NCBI GenBank assembly: GCA_046350935.1
Contig: JAXLZK010000006.1
Location: 62,001-126,000, forward strand
Direction: 5' to 3'
DNA length: 64,000 nt
Source: Nitrobium sp046350935
Lineage (GTDB): Bacteria > Nitrospirota > Thermodesulfovibrionia > Thermodesulfovibrionales > Dissulfurispiraceae
The position numbers and the translations under genes were made by a program. Of the stretch, positions 11,991 through 19,425 are shown piece by piece. How positions within the stretch are numbered: the first letter of the stretch is position 1; each line of letters starts with the position of its first letter. The notes under the pieces are model-generated. The model did no database searches and had not been told where the DNA came from. It saw nothing but the letters and a program-made list of their open reading frames with translations.

Positions 11991-12548
11991 ATGAGGGACG
12001 AAAAGCGGGACCCCCTTTCCTCCCCTGCGGCGGACCTGCCTGAACAGCCCCGTTTCATCGCGGACGCAATGCTCGGAAGTCTGGCGAAATGGCTCCGCCT
12101 CCTCGGCTTCGATACGCTCTATTTCAGGGAAGGCGAGGACAGGGAGTTGGTGCGCATCGCCCGGCAGGAGGGGAGGGTCCTCCTAACCAGGGACACGGGC
12201 ATCGCCCGGCGGAAAGGGAGGGGCGCTCTCCTTCTGGTGCGCGCGAACACCACCGGGGAGCAGGTGCGGGAGGTGATGAGGGCGCTCGGCGCAGGCTCTC
12301 CTCAGGTCGTGCCGCCGGGGGCGCCTCCCCGCTGTGCCCGGTGCAACGGGGTGCTTTCGGGAGCGGGGAGGGAGGAGGCGGCGGATGCCGTCCCCGCGCA
12401 TATCCTCCTCATCCATACGTCTTTTTTAAAGTGCGGGAGTTGTGGTAAAGTTTACTGGGGCGGCTCGCACAAAAAGCGGATCGATGCGCGCATGCGGGAG
12501 CTCAGGGGAGAGACAGCCGGTCATTGGAAGACCTCAGAAAAAAACTGA
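11991..12548 (+). CDS. Mut7-C RNase-domain protein with zinc ribbon
   Basis: 185-residue protein of the Mut7-C (DUF82, PF01927) family, a PIN-like predicted nuclease. The family start RFIADAMLGSLAKWLRLLGFDT is present (residues about 21-42, shown by its key residues D25, G29 and K33). VLLTRDTG carries further acidic residues. A C-terminal zinc ribbon has CARC and CGSC pairs. About the first 20 residues are poorly conserved, so translation may begin later; no good Shine-Dalgarno site is visible. The last 25 nt overlap the start of the K+ channel gene, implying co-translation. Its RNA target is unknown. Confidence 0.85.
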   Translation: MRDEKRDPLSSPAADLPEQPRFIADAMLGSLAKWLRLLGFDTLYFREGEDRELVRIARQEGRVLLTRDTGIARRKGRGALLLVRANTTGEQVREVMRALGAGSPQVVPPGAPPRCARCNGVLSGAGREEAADAVPAHILLIHTSFLKCGSCGKVYWGGSHKKRIDARMRELRGETAGHWKTSEKN

Positions 12549-13531
12549 TACTTGCCGGAGTTTTCATCCTCCTTATCATGTCCCTTGGCACCGCCGGATT
12601 CATGGGAATCGAAGGGTGGCCCCTCCTCGACGCCCTGTACATGACCATCATTACCCTCACCACGGTAGGATACAAGGAGGTGCACGAGCTCTCCCGCATG
12701 GGCATCATCTTCAACATCGCCCTTATTGTCGGAGGGGTCGGCACGGTGCTCTATGCCCTCAGCACCGGCGCTAAAATCGTCATCGAAGGGGAGCTGCAGA
12801 CAGTCTACGGGAGGCGGAGGTTGGAGAAGAGGATAAAGGAACTGAACGGCCATTACGTCATCTGCGGGTACGGCAGGATGGGAAGAATCATTTGCCGCGA
12901 GCTGCGGGGCAGGGGAGTGAAGTATGTGGTCATCGAAAAAAATCCGCTGAAGCTCCAGGGCAGGGATGAAAATCTCCTCCTGGAGGGGGATGCCACGCAG
13001 GACGAGGTGCTCTGCGATGCGGGCATAGAAAGGGCGCGGGGTCTGATCTCCGTGCTTCCCACCGATGCGGAGAACCTCTTCGTGGTGTTGAGCGCGCGGG
13101 GCCTGAACCAGAAGCTCCAGATTGTTGCGCGGGCCGGGGAAGAGGGGTCCGAACAGAAGCTGCTCAGAGCAGGCGCCGACCGGGTGATCTCCCCGTACCA
13201 TATCGGCGGGCTCCGCATCGCCCATACCGTCCTGAAGCCGGCAGTGGTGGATTTTATCGAGTTCGCCACAAAAAGCGGCAACCTCGACCTCCAGATGGAG
13301 GAGATCACCATCCGGGAGGGCTCACGCCTTGTGGGCCTCACGCTGGATGAGTGCGGCATCGGCAGGGAGCTGGGAATCATCGTCGTGGCGATTCGCAGGG
13401 GCACCGGCGAAATGAAGTTCAATCCGACCTTCCGCAGCACCATCCAATCGGAGGACACCCTGATCGCCCTCGGCGAAATCTCGAAGCTGAAAGTCCTGGA
13501 GGAGATGGCGGCAGCCGGGCGGAGGGCATGA
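12524..13531 (+). CDS. potassium channel/RCK (TrkA-N, TrkA-C) protein
   Basis: 335-residue ion channel subunit. Two transmembrane helices flank a pore loop, followed by an RCK N domain (HYVICGYGRMGRIICREL, an NAD-binding GxGxxG, with acidic VVIEKN at the end of strand 2) and a TrkA-C domain near the end (ITIREGSRLVGLTLDE). The selectivity filter reads TTVGYKE rather than the usual TVGYGD. It starts with TTG inside the end of the Mut7-C gene, and its stop overlaps the next start (ATGA). The set of nuclease, channel and cytochrome is therefore translationally coupled. The ion specificity is inferred from the fold. Confidence 0.88.
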   Translation: MEDLRKKLILAGVFILLIMSLGTAGFMGIEGWPLLDALYMTIITLTTVGYKEVHELSRMGIIFNIALIVGGVGTVLYALSTGAKIVIEGELQTVYGRRRLEKRIKELNGHYVICGYGRMGRIICRELRGRGVKYVVIEKNPLKLQGRDENLLLEGDATQDEVLCDAGIERARGLISVLPTDAENLFVVLSARGLNQKLQIVARAGEEGSEQKLLRAGADRVISPYHIGGLRIAHTVLKPAVVDFIEFATKSGNLDLQMEEITIREGSRLVGLTLDECGIGRELGIIVVAIRRGTGEMKFNPTFRSTIQSEDTLIALGEISKLKVLEEMAAAGRRA

Positions 13532-14418
13532 AAGGACGCAGGGACAGGCGGTGGACCGGGCGCTTCGAGGGGCTTATCGAACATATAAAGGGTTTTGTCC
13601 TTGCCGCTTTCGTTCTTGTCGCGGTGCTTGGAGCCCTGGTCGGGTACCGCTATCATCGCTATACGCAGGAGGACCCCGAATTTTGCGCTTCCTGCCATTT
13701 GATGTCCGACGCCTTCAGGGAGTGGCAGAAGGGGAGGCACCGGGACGTGGTCTGCCAGAAATGCCACAAGCTCAGCATCTTCGAGAAAAACCAGCTCCTC
13801 GTCGCTTTTGTGGTAAAGGGGAAAGAGCCTCTCGCTCCGACCCATGGCCGCGAAAAGCCGTGGAAGGCATGCAGGGAGTGCCATATGGACAATATTGCGC
13901 AGGGCTCCCTCACCATGAAAAAGTCGTACGGACACGCGCGGCATGTCTTTATGCAGGGCATGGAGTGCAAGTCCTGTCATAAGGGCACCCTGCACCATTT
14001 CCGCCCCAATGAGGACTCCTGCCGCGCGTGCCATCAGGAGAGGGGGGTACACGGCATCGGGGCGGAGGCCTTCTCCTGCCTGAAGTGCCATTCCTTCTCG
14101 GAGAAGGCCCCCGCGATGGTTCCCAAGGACGTGTGCATCCGGTGCCATACGCAGGTCCCCCGGAAAGGCCCCATGGCGGCGCTCCTCTGTCATCAGTGCC
14201 ACAAACCCCATGGAAAGATCAATCCGACCTCCGCTTCCTGCGTCGCCTCCTGCCACAGCAATGAGACGGCGGTAGGGCAGCACGGGGTCCATATGAACAA
14301 AGGCCTCGACTGCATGGAGTGCCATAAGCCCCACCTGTGGGTGGTGGGGCAGGAAAGGGCGAAAACTCTCTGCAGCCGCTGCCATCCCGCCAAAGATCCG
14401 AAGCTCTTTATTTATTGA
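13528..14418 (+). CDS. membrane-anchored NapC/NirT-like multihaem cytochrome c
   Basis: 296 residues. One N-terminal transmembrane anchor (FVLAAFVLVAVLGALVGY) precedes a periplasmic domain with ten CxxCH haem sites (CASCH, CQKCH, CRECH, CKSCH, CRACH, CLKCH, CIRCH, CHQCH, CMECH, CSRCH). There is also one expanded CVASCH (Cx3CH), so up to eleven haems. The first two sites resemble NapC/NirT/NrfH quinol dehydrogenases (FCASCH followed by a Met). The real start is the ATG at 13528, overlapping the channel stop as ATGA. It probably passes electrons between the quinone pool and periplasmic carriers; the partner enzyme is not encoded next to it. Confidence 0.92.
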   Translation: MKGRRDRRWTGRFEGLIEHIKGFVLAAFVLVAVLGALVGYRYHRYTQEDPEFCASCHLMSDAFREWQKGRHRDVVCQKCHKLSIFEKNQLLVAFVVKGKEPLAPTHGREKPWKACRECHMDNIAQGSLTMKKSYGHARHVFMQGMECKSCHKGTLHHFRPNEDSCRACHQERGVHGIGAEAFSCLKCHSFSEKAPAMVPKDVCIRCHTQVPRKGPMAALLCHQCHKPHGKINPTSASCVASCHSNETAVGQHGVHMNKGLDCMECHKPHLWVVGQERAKTLCSRCHPAKDPKLFIY

Positions 14419-14484
14419 TTCATTTATTGGTTCATTCTCCCCCAGGGCAATCGCATCAAAATATCTACTCAGTTGCTATCCCCT

Positions 14485-14642
14485 TGAGATTGCTTCGCTC
14501 CGCTCGCAATGACAGCAAGGAAGGGGAAGACAATGACAGAGGGAGAGGGGGGCTTGAAATGAGTTCCAGGAGAGAGGGGCGCAATGACGGACAGTGCGAA
14601 GGGTCGTACCCTGAAGCAATCTTGTTGTTTTCCTTTACATTG
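14485..14642. repeat. dispersed repeat, copy 1 (inverted relative to copy 2)
   Basis: This intergenic unit begins GAGATTGCTTCGCTCCGCTC and ends with a block containing GAAGGGTCGTACCCTGAAGC and then a conserved CTTTACAT. It reappears as the reverse complement at 24864-25043. The middle also shares GGAGAGAGGGGCGCAATGA. A small dyad (AGGGT-CGT-ACCCT) lies inside. It occupies most of the 407-nt gene-free stretch 14419-14825; I see nothing else there beyond the Shine-Dalgarno site of the next gene. No transposase gene is present. Confidence 0.85.
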
Positions 14643-14825
14643 CTCTTAAGATGCGTTTGCCCTGCATTCCCCCCTGCCTTTGCACTTTTGCAAACAGAAG
14701 TGGGAATTTTGCATCCCTGCAAAGGGAGCGTCCGTAATTCCTGTTAAAAAACAGCCGCTCTGTTCCTGGCATGGGAGATGCATGGCTTTTGTTGTCGGGA
14801 AAAGCCGCACCATGGAGGTGGAGCC

Positions 14826-15146
14826 ATGAAAACGGGAAGGGCAACGAGAAAGGGTGTATACATAGGAGCCGGCATCGGCCTGGTTTTCTTTGCCCTCGCA
14901 GGGCTGCTCCCGGGCTCGTTCATCGGCGGAGTGGTCGGAATCACTCTCGCCGGGAAGGTGTGGGGCGCTCCCCTGCCGCCTGCAGTGCTGCCGCGAGTGA
15001 TCGTGGGCATCTCCATGGTGCTGGGCGTGCTGACCTCCGGAGTGGTGTTTGTGACGGGAGGGTCGCTTTTGGGCTGGTGTGCCGGAGTGGTGCTCGACAC
15101 CGTGAGGGAGAGGAGGACCGCGGCAGCCGCCGCAATGGAAAAGTGA
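14826..15146 (+). CDS. small two-to-three-helix membrane protein, function unknown
   Basis: 106 residues. A basic start (MKTGRATRKG) is followed by hydrophobic, glycine-rich helices at about 10-40 and 55-90 (GIGLVFFALAGLLPGSFIGG; VLGVLTSGVVFVTGGSLLGW), then a basic tail. I do not recognise the family. The ATG at 14826 has GGAGG seven bases upstream and is preferred over the ATG at 14778. It heads the cytochrome operon on the same strand. A similar-sized glycine-rich membrane protein (17704-17991) follows the regulator gene on the other side, so both may belong to the same respiratory module. Confidence 0.7.
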   Translation: MKTGRATRKGVYIGAGIGLVFFALAGLLPGSFIGGVVGITLAGKVWGAPLPPAVLPRVIVGISMVLGVLTSGVVFVTGGSLLGWCAGVVLDTVRERRTAAAAAMEK

Positions 15147-15258
15147 GGGGAGAACAAGTAGGATTAATCGGGACGAAAGCATCTGCAGGAAGGGGCGCCC
15201 GCCGTGCCGGGAGTGCCGCTCCTGCGGGTGCTTATTCATGGATACACGAGGAGGTCCG

Positions 15259-16197
15259 ATGAAACGGTTTTTCGCACTGCCATTTTTTCTGCTCGCTCTG
15301 GCGTGGTGTGCCGGTTCTGCGAGCGCCGAACCCTTTGCCTGCCTGGCGTGCCACAGCGCCATGCAGGGGAAGGTGCGTACGGAGGGAGGGGCGCTTATCG
15401 AGGTGAATGTTGACGGGGAAAGGTATGCCCGGTCCGTTCACGGCGGGTTCGACTGTATTATGTGCCACAAGCAGTTCCGGTCGAACCCCCATGAAGCCGT
15501 CAAAGAGGGCGCGGTGTCTCCGGAGATCGCTTTGCTGGCGGCCACGCTGGCCCCCAAGGCGAAGGCGGACCCGGTGGCCCTTGCCTCCTGTGCTGAATGC
15601 CATGGAGGGCCGTACAAGGAATGGCAGGACAGCGTGCACGGCAGGAACGTCATCGAGAAGAAGCAGCCCGACGGCGCCTCCTGCATCGATTGCCACGGCT
15701 CGCCTCACTATATCGTGCCGAAGAGCGCGAAGGACTCTCCTGTCGGCAGGAAAAACATTGTAAAGACCTGCGGCGAATGCCACGAAAACGAAAAGATAGC
15801 GGGAAAGTACCACCGGGAGACCCATGTGGTCGAGAGATACACAGAGAGCTTCCACGGGAAGAAATATGCTCTGGGACACCCCGGCGCCCCTACCTGCGTG
15901 AGCTGCCACAACTCCCATCGCATCACACAGTGGGAGGACCCGAGGTCGCCGGTGGCGTGGGACAACAGGACAAAAACCTGCGGCACCTGCCATGAGGGCG
16001 CCACCAGGAAGTTCGTTTCGGCGATCACGCACCGGCCCTACGGCAAGGACAACCCCATCCCCTACTATTTCGAGAAGGGGTTGATCGTCCTCCTGCTGGG
16101 CGTTTTCGCTTTCGTCGTCGGACACGTAGTCCTCGAGGCATTCTCGGATATCAGGGACAAGGTGCTGCGGAAGGGAAAGGAGGAACATCATGAATAA
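15259..16197 (+). CDS. seven-haem cytochrome c with C-terminal membrane anchor
   Basis: 312 residues with a signal peptide (MKRFFALPFFLLALAWCAG, cleavage near SASA/EP). Seven CxxCH sites follow: CLACH, CIMCH, CAECH, CIDCH, CGECH, CVSCH and CGTCH. A C-terminal transmembrane helix (LIVLLLGVFAFVVGHVVLEA) holds the haem domain on the periplasmic face. I chose the ATG at 15259, with GAGGAGG just upstream, over the ATG at 15238. Its end overlaps the cytochrome b gene by 8 nt. A c-type domain next to a FdnI/HydC-like b subunit resembles the two halves of Geobacter CbcL, here as separate proteins. Likely role: quinol oxidation or reduction. Confidence 0.92.
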   Translation: MKRFFALPFFLLALAWCAGSASAEPFACLACHSAMQGKVRTEGGALIEVNVDGERYARSVHGGFDCIMCHKQFRSNPHEAVKEGAVSPEIALLAATLAPKAKADPVALASCAECHGGPYKEWQDSVHGRNVIEKKQPDGASCIDCHGSPHYIVPKSAKDSPVGRKNIVKTCGECHENEKIAGKYHRETHVVERYTESFHGKKYALGHPGAPTCVSCHNSHRITQWEDPRSPVAWDNRTKTCGTCHEGATRKFVSAITHRPYGKDNPIPYYFEKGLIVLLLGVFAFVVGHVVLEAFSDIRDKVLRKGKEEHHE

Positions 16198-16909
16198 GGA
16201 GCTTCCCGCGGAGTATCTCCGCTTCAATGTCACGGAAAGGATACAGCACGTGATCATGTTCGTCACGTTCCTGCTGCTCACTTTCACCGGCTGGGCGCTG
16301 AAGTACCCGGAGGTCGAGCACTCGCAATGGTGGGTGAGCATGTGGGGCGGCGCGAAAACGGCGGGAGTCATCCACCGCGTCGCAGGGATCACCATGCTCC
16401 TGGATTTTGTCTGGCACGTCCTCTATCTCGCCTATATGCTGGGGACCGGCAAGATGAAGGTGCGCAAGGACACCACGATCATCCCCCTCCCGAAGGACGT
16501 CGCGGACGCCGTCAGGAATATCCTCTACTTCCTTGGCCTGAGCAAGAGCAAGCCCCGGTTCGGCAGGTTCAGCTATATCCATAAGTTCGACTACTGGGCG
16601 GTCTTTTGGGGAATGGGCATCATCGGGCTCTCAGGGCTCTTCCTCGCGTTCCCGGTGGGCGCCTCCCGTTTCTTCCCCTCCTGGAGCGTAAACTGGATCT
16701 GGGAGGTCGTGTCGGTCATGCACAGCGATGAAGCGCTTCTGGCGATTGTCTTCATCCTCTTCTGGCATTTCTATAACGAACATCTGCGGTACGACAAGTT
16801 CCCCATGAGCATGACCTGGATTACGGGCAGGATCCCCCTTGAGCAGATGAAGCACGAGCATCCCCTCGAATATACGCTTGAGTTCGGCGACCCGAAGAAG
16901 GAGAAGTAG
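16190..16909 (+). CDS. dihaem cytochrome b (FdnI/HydC-like)
   Basis: 239 residues with four transmembrane helices. Candidate haem-b ligands fall in the expected helices: His20 (ERIQHVIMF), His62/His76 (IHRVAG, VWHVLY), His178 and His193 (FWHFYNEHL). The layout matches the gamma subunits of formate dehydrogenase and hydrogenase, which exchange electrons with the quinone pool. A strong AGGAGG lies six bases before the start, inside the end of the seven-haem cytochrome gene. The next cytochrome starts directly after its stop. No dehydrogenase catalytic subunit is nearby, so its redox partners are most likely the flanking c-type cytochromes. Confidence 0.92.
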   Translation: MNKELPAEYLRFNVTERIQHVIMFVTFLLLTFTGWALKYPEVEHSQWWVSMWGGAKTAGVIHRVAGITMLLDFVWHVLYLAYMLGTGKMKVRKDTTIIPLPKDVADAVRNILYFLGLSKSKPRFGRFSYIHKFDYWAVFWGMGIIGLSGLFLAFPVGASRFFPSWSVNWIWEVVSVMHSDEALLAIVFILFWHFYNEHLRYDKFPMSMTWITGRIPLEQMKHEHPLEYTLEFGDPKKEK

Positions 16910-17671
16910 ATGAGAGGGACGACCGCTCTTGTCATCGGAATCTTCCTGGTGAGCGGGGCTCTCGCCTTTGCGGGGGTTCAGAAGGAGCAAAAGGCTCCGG
17001 AGAGGGTGATTTCCCGGGATGAGGCCCTCGGCAGTCTTCCCTGTTTCAAATGCCACTCCTACCGGAAATTTGCCGCGCAGCCGAAGCCGGGGATATTTTC
17101 CCACCGGATCCACGCCGCTACGGGGTACCATTGCAACCAGTGCCATGACTTCAAGGGACACCGGCATATCAGGGTGAACAGGGACCTCTGCGGGAGCTGC
17201 CACGGGCTCAAAACCCTCGCCCTCAGGAGGACGGTCCTCCCCTCGCGGTTCAACCACGAGGGACATGCGAAGAGGAGCGGCTGCAGGGAATGCCATCCGA
17301 AGCTCTTTCTCATGAAGACAGGGTCCTCCCGCATGACGATGGCCGAAATGAGCAAGGGCGCTTTCTGCGGCGCGTGCCACAATGGGACCCGGGCGTTTCC
17401 TGCAGAGGAGTGCGCGAAGTGCCACGATATGAAGAAGTTTGAAAGGGAGATTGTCTATAAAGAGAAGCGTGCGGGGACCGTGGTGTTCAGTCATGCGTTC
17501 CATACCGCGGCGTTCTCGTGCGGCGACTGCCACCCGAAGCTGTTCCGTATGCGGGAGACCGGGGGGAAAATGACTATGGAGAAGATGGAAAAGGGTGCTT
17601 TCTGCGGCGCCTGCCATAACGGAAATGGTGCGTCGCCGCTGACCGATTGTACCAAATGCCATAAGAGTTAG
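16910..17671 (+). CDS. nine-haem periplasmic cytochrome c (triheme c7-like repeats)
   Basis: 253 residues with a signal peptide (about 1-20) and nine CxxCH sites: CFKCH, CNQCH, CGSCH, CRECH, CGACH, CAKCH, CGDCH, CGACH and CTKCH. They fall into three similar blocks. The second and third share FxH..FH/GH, ECHPKLF or DCHPKLF, M-rich SKGAFCGACHNG-type segments and a closing xKCH, as in triheme cytochrome c7-like domains. This suggests internal duplication. It starts one base after the cytochrome b stop, with AAGGAG upstream. No membrane anchor follows the signal peptide, so it is probably a soluble periplasmic electron carrier for the operon. Confidence 0.92.
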   Translation: MRGTTALVIGIFLVSGALAFAGVQKEQKAPERVISRDEALGSLPCFKCHSYRKFAAQPKPGIFSHRIHAATGYHCNQCHDFKGHRHIRVNRDLCGSCHGLKTLALRRTVLPSRFNHEGHAKRSGCRECHPKLFLMKTGSSRMTMAEMSKGAFCGACHNGTRAFPAEECAKCHDMKKFEREIVYKEKRAGTVVFSHAFHTAAFSCGDCHPKLFRMRETGGKMTMEKMEKGAFCGACHNGNGASPLTDCTKCHKS

Positions 17672-17681
17672 GGGGAGGCTC

Positions 17682-17696
17682 CCGCCGCTCCGGCGG
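17682..17696. terminator. possible hairpin between convergent cytochrome and membrane-protein genes
   Basis: CCGCCG-CTC-CGGCGG forms a perfect 6-bp stem between two convergent stop codons. There is no T tract, so a terminator role is weak. Confidence 0.35.
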
Positions 17697-17703
17697 AAAG
17701 CCC

Positions 17704-17991
17704 TTACTTCTCACGGGTGAGAAGGGAGAAGAGGCGGGCGATCATCACACTGAAGATGCCCCCGATAAAGGCTCCGAACGCGGCAATGATCGCGATGACG
17801 AGAAACACGCCCGCCAGGACGATAGGGCTGTCCGGCGCCAGGGTGGCGTTGAAGAGCCGGTTCAGGTCGTGGGCGACCGACTCGCTCCACCCTCCGCCGA
17901 GGGTCTTCCCGAGGAGCAGGTCCATACTCACTGCGACGACGATGCCGAGCATCCCTCCGGCGATCATTCCGATAACGAGGGCTTTTTTCAT
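17704..17991 (-). CDS. small membrane protein of unknown function
   Basis: 95 residues with two hydrophobic helices: ALVIGMIAGGMLGIVVAVSMDLL near the N-terminus and VLAGVFLVIAIIAAFGAFIGGIFSVMIARLF near the C-terminus. The connecting loop of about 35 residues is polar. I do not recognise a family. Its start overlaps the stop of the NtrC-type regulator (ATGA), and GAGG precedes it, so it belongs to that operon. It converges on the cytochrome operon. It could assist a membrane redox complex or the kinase, but nothing in the sequence decides this. Confidence 0.7.
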   Translation of the reverse strand: MKKALVIGMIAGGMLGIVVAVSMDLLLGKTLGGGWSESVAHDLNRLFNATLAPDSPIVLAGVFLVIAIIAAFGAFIGGIFSVMIARLFSLLTREK

Positions 17992-19346
17992 GCGTCCTCG
18001 ATCCCGTACTTCTTGAACTTCCTGTACAGAGTCGCCAGGTCGATGCCGAGCGCACGGGCTGTTTCCTCTTTATGCCCGCCGTGGGAGTGGAAGACCTTGA
18101 GCAGAAGGTTTTTCTCGTAGTCGTTGAGGTGGTTCTTCAGGGATGAGGTCTCCTTTTCCTGTTCCTGGCCGTCCTTTCTCAGTTTTGCGGGCAGCACCCC
18201 GGGGGTGATCCTGCCCTCCTCGGAGAGCACCACCGCCCTCTCGATGATATTGCTCAGTTCCCGCACGTTGCCCGGCCACGGGTAGTCCAACAGGGCGGCA
18301 AGGGCCTGCCCCTCGATTCCCGAGACATTCTTCTTGTGCTCGGCCGCGAATTTCCTGATGAAGTGCTTTGCGAGAAGCTCGATATCCTCCTTCCTCTGCC
18401 GCAGGGACGGGAGGCGTATCTCGATGACGTTGAGCCTCCAGTAAAGGTCCTCCCTGAACCTCCCCTCCCTGATTCTCTTTTCTATGTCGGCATTGGTGGC
18501 GGAGACGACCCGCACATCCACCGTTTTCGGTTTCGTGTCCCCCAGAGGGTGCACCTCCCCCGATTCAAGGACTTTCAGGAGCTTTGCCTGGAGGCTTACC
18601 GGCATGTCGCCTATTTCGTCGAGGAAGAGGGTGCCTTGGTGGGCTAGGGGGATGAGCCCCAGTTTGTCCGCAACGGCTCCGGTGAAGGCCCCCTTGCGGT
18701 ATCCGAAGAGCTCCGATTCAAGGAGGCCTTCGGGAATGGCCGAACAGTTGATGGAGATGAAGGGTTTGTCCCTGCGCGGGCTGTTGCAGTGGACGAGCTC
18801 GGCGATGAGGCCTTTCCCCGTACCGCTTTCCCCCAGGATGATGATGTTGCTTTTGGTGGGAGTGACCTTCTCGAGAGTATCGAAGATGTCGAGCATGGCG
18901 TCGGATATCGTTACGATATCCTTGCAGCCTGTCCTCCTCTGGCTTATCTGCTGCTTCAGGGCGAGGTTTTCCCGCAGGAGGCGCTTCTGCTCCAGCGCTT
19001 TCCTCAGGGTAAGCTTGATCTCTTCGTTGAGAAAGGGCTTTACGATGTAGTCGGAGGCCCCTTTTTTCATCGCCTCCACCGCGGACTCCACGGACGCGAA
19101 GGCGGTCATCATGATGACCGCGGTGTCCGGGTCAGTTTCCCGCGCTTTTTCCAGTACCTGCATCCCATCGACCTTCGCCATCTTGAGATCGGTCACGACG
19201 GCGTCAAAGCTCTCGCCCCTGAGCTTTGCGATCGCCTCCTCGCCGCTGTTCACCGAGGCCACCTCGTAGTCCTCCCTCTTGAGCAGGAACTCCAGCGCCT
19301 TGCAAATGTCCTTCTCGTCATCGACAATCAGTATTTTCGGCTTCAT
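17988..19346 (-). CDS. sigma-54 dependent response regulator (NtrC family)
   Basis: About 452 residues. The receiver has its acidic pair in LIVDDEKD, the phospho-Asp at about 53 (VVTDLKM), Thr in MMTAFAS and Lys in YIVKPF. The AAA+ domain has Walker A GESGTGKG, the sigma-54 loop KGAFTGA, Walker B GTLFLDEIGDM and PGNVRELSN. A C-terminal Fis-type HTH follows (KEETARALGIDLATLYRKFKKYG). All activation residues are present. The ATG at 19346 fits a GGAGAG site better than the GTG one codon earlier. It sits 76 nt after a haem-motif kinase and beside, but convergent with, the cytochrome operon, the obvious candidate target. Confidence 0.95.
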   Translation of the reverse strand: MKPKILIVDDEKDICKALEFLLKREDYEVASVNSGEEAIAKLRGESFDAVVTDLKMAKVDGMQVLEKARETDPDTAVIMMTAFASVESAVEAMKKGASDYIVKPFLNEEIKLTLRKALEQKRLLRENLALKQQISQRRTGCKDIVTISDAMLDIFDTLEKVTPTKSNIIILGESGTGKGLIAELVHCNSPRRDKPFISINCSAIPEGLLESELFGYRKGAFTGAVADKLGLIPLAHQGTLFLDEIGDMPVSLQAKLLKVLESGEVHPLGDTKPKTVDVRVVSATNADIEKRIREGRFREDLYWRLNVIEIRLPSLRQRKEDIELLAKHFIRKFAAEHKKNVSGIEGQALAALLDYPWPGNVRELSNIIERAVVLSEEGRITPGVLPAKLRKDGQEQEKETSSLKNHLNDYEKNLLLKVFHSHGGHKEETARALGIDLATLYRKFKKYGIEDA

Positions 19347-19425
19347 CACTCTCTCCGGTTGCCTGAACGATCCGGCCTCCCGCGCCTCTCCGCCCGGAAA
19401 GCCGCATGCCGCCGCCGCGCGTACG

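Noticed and set aside
12853..14385. Open frame of 510 codons antisense to the channel and cytochrome genes
   Set aside because: It spans two real overlapping genes and has no recognisable domain.
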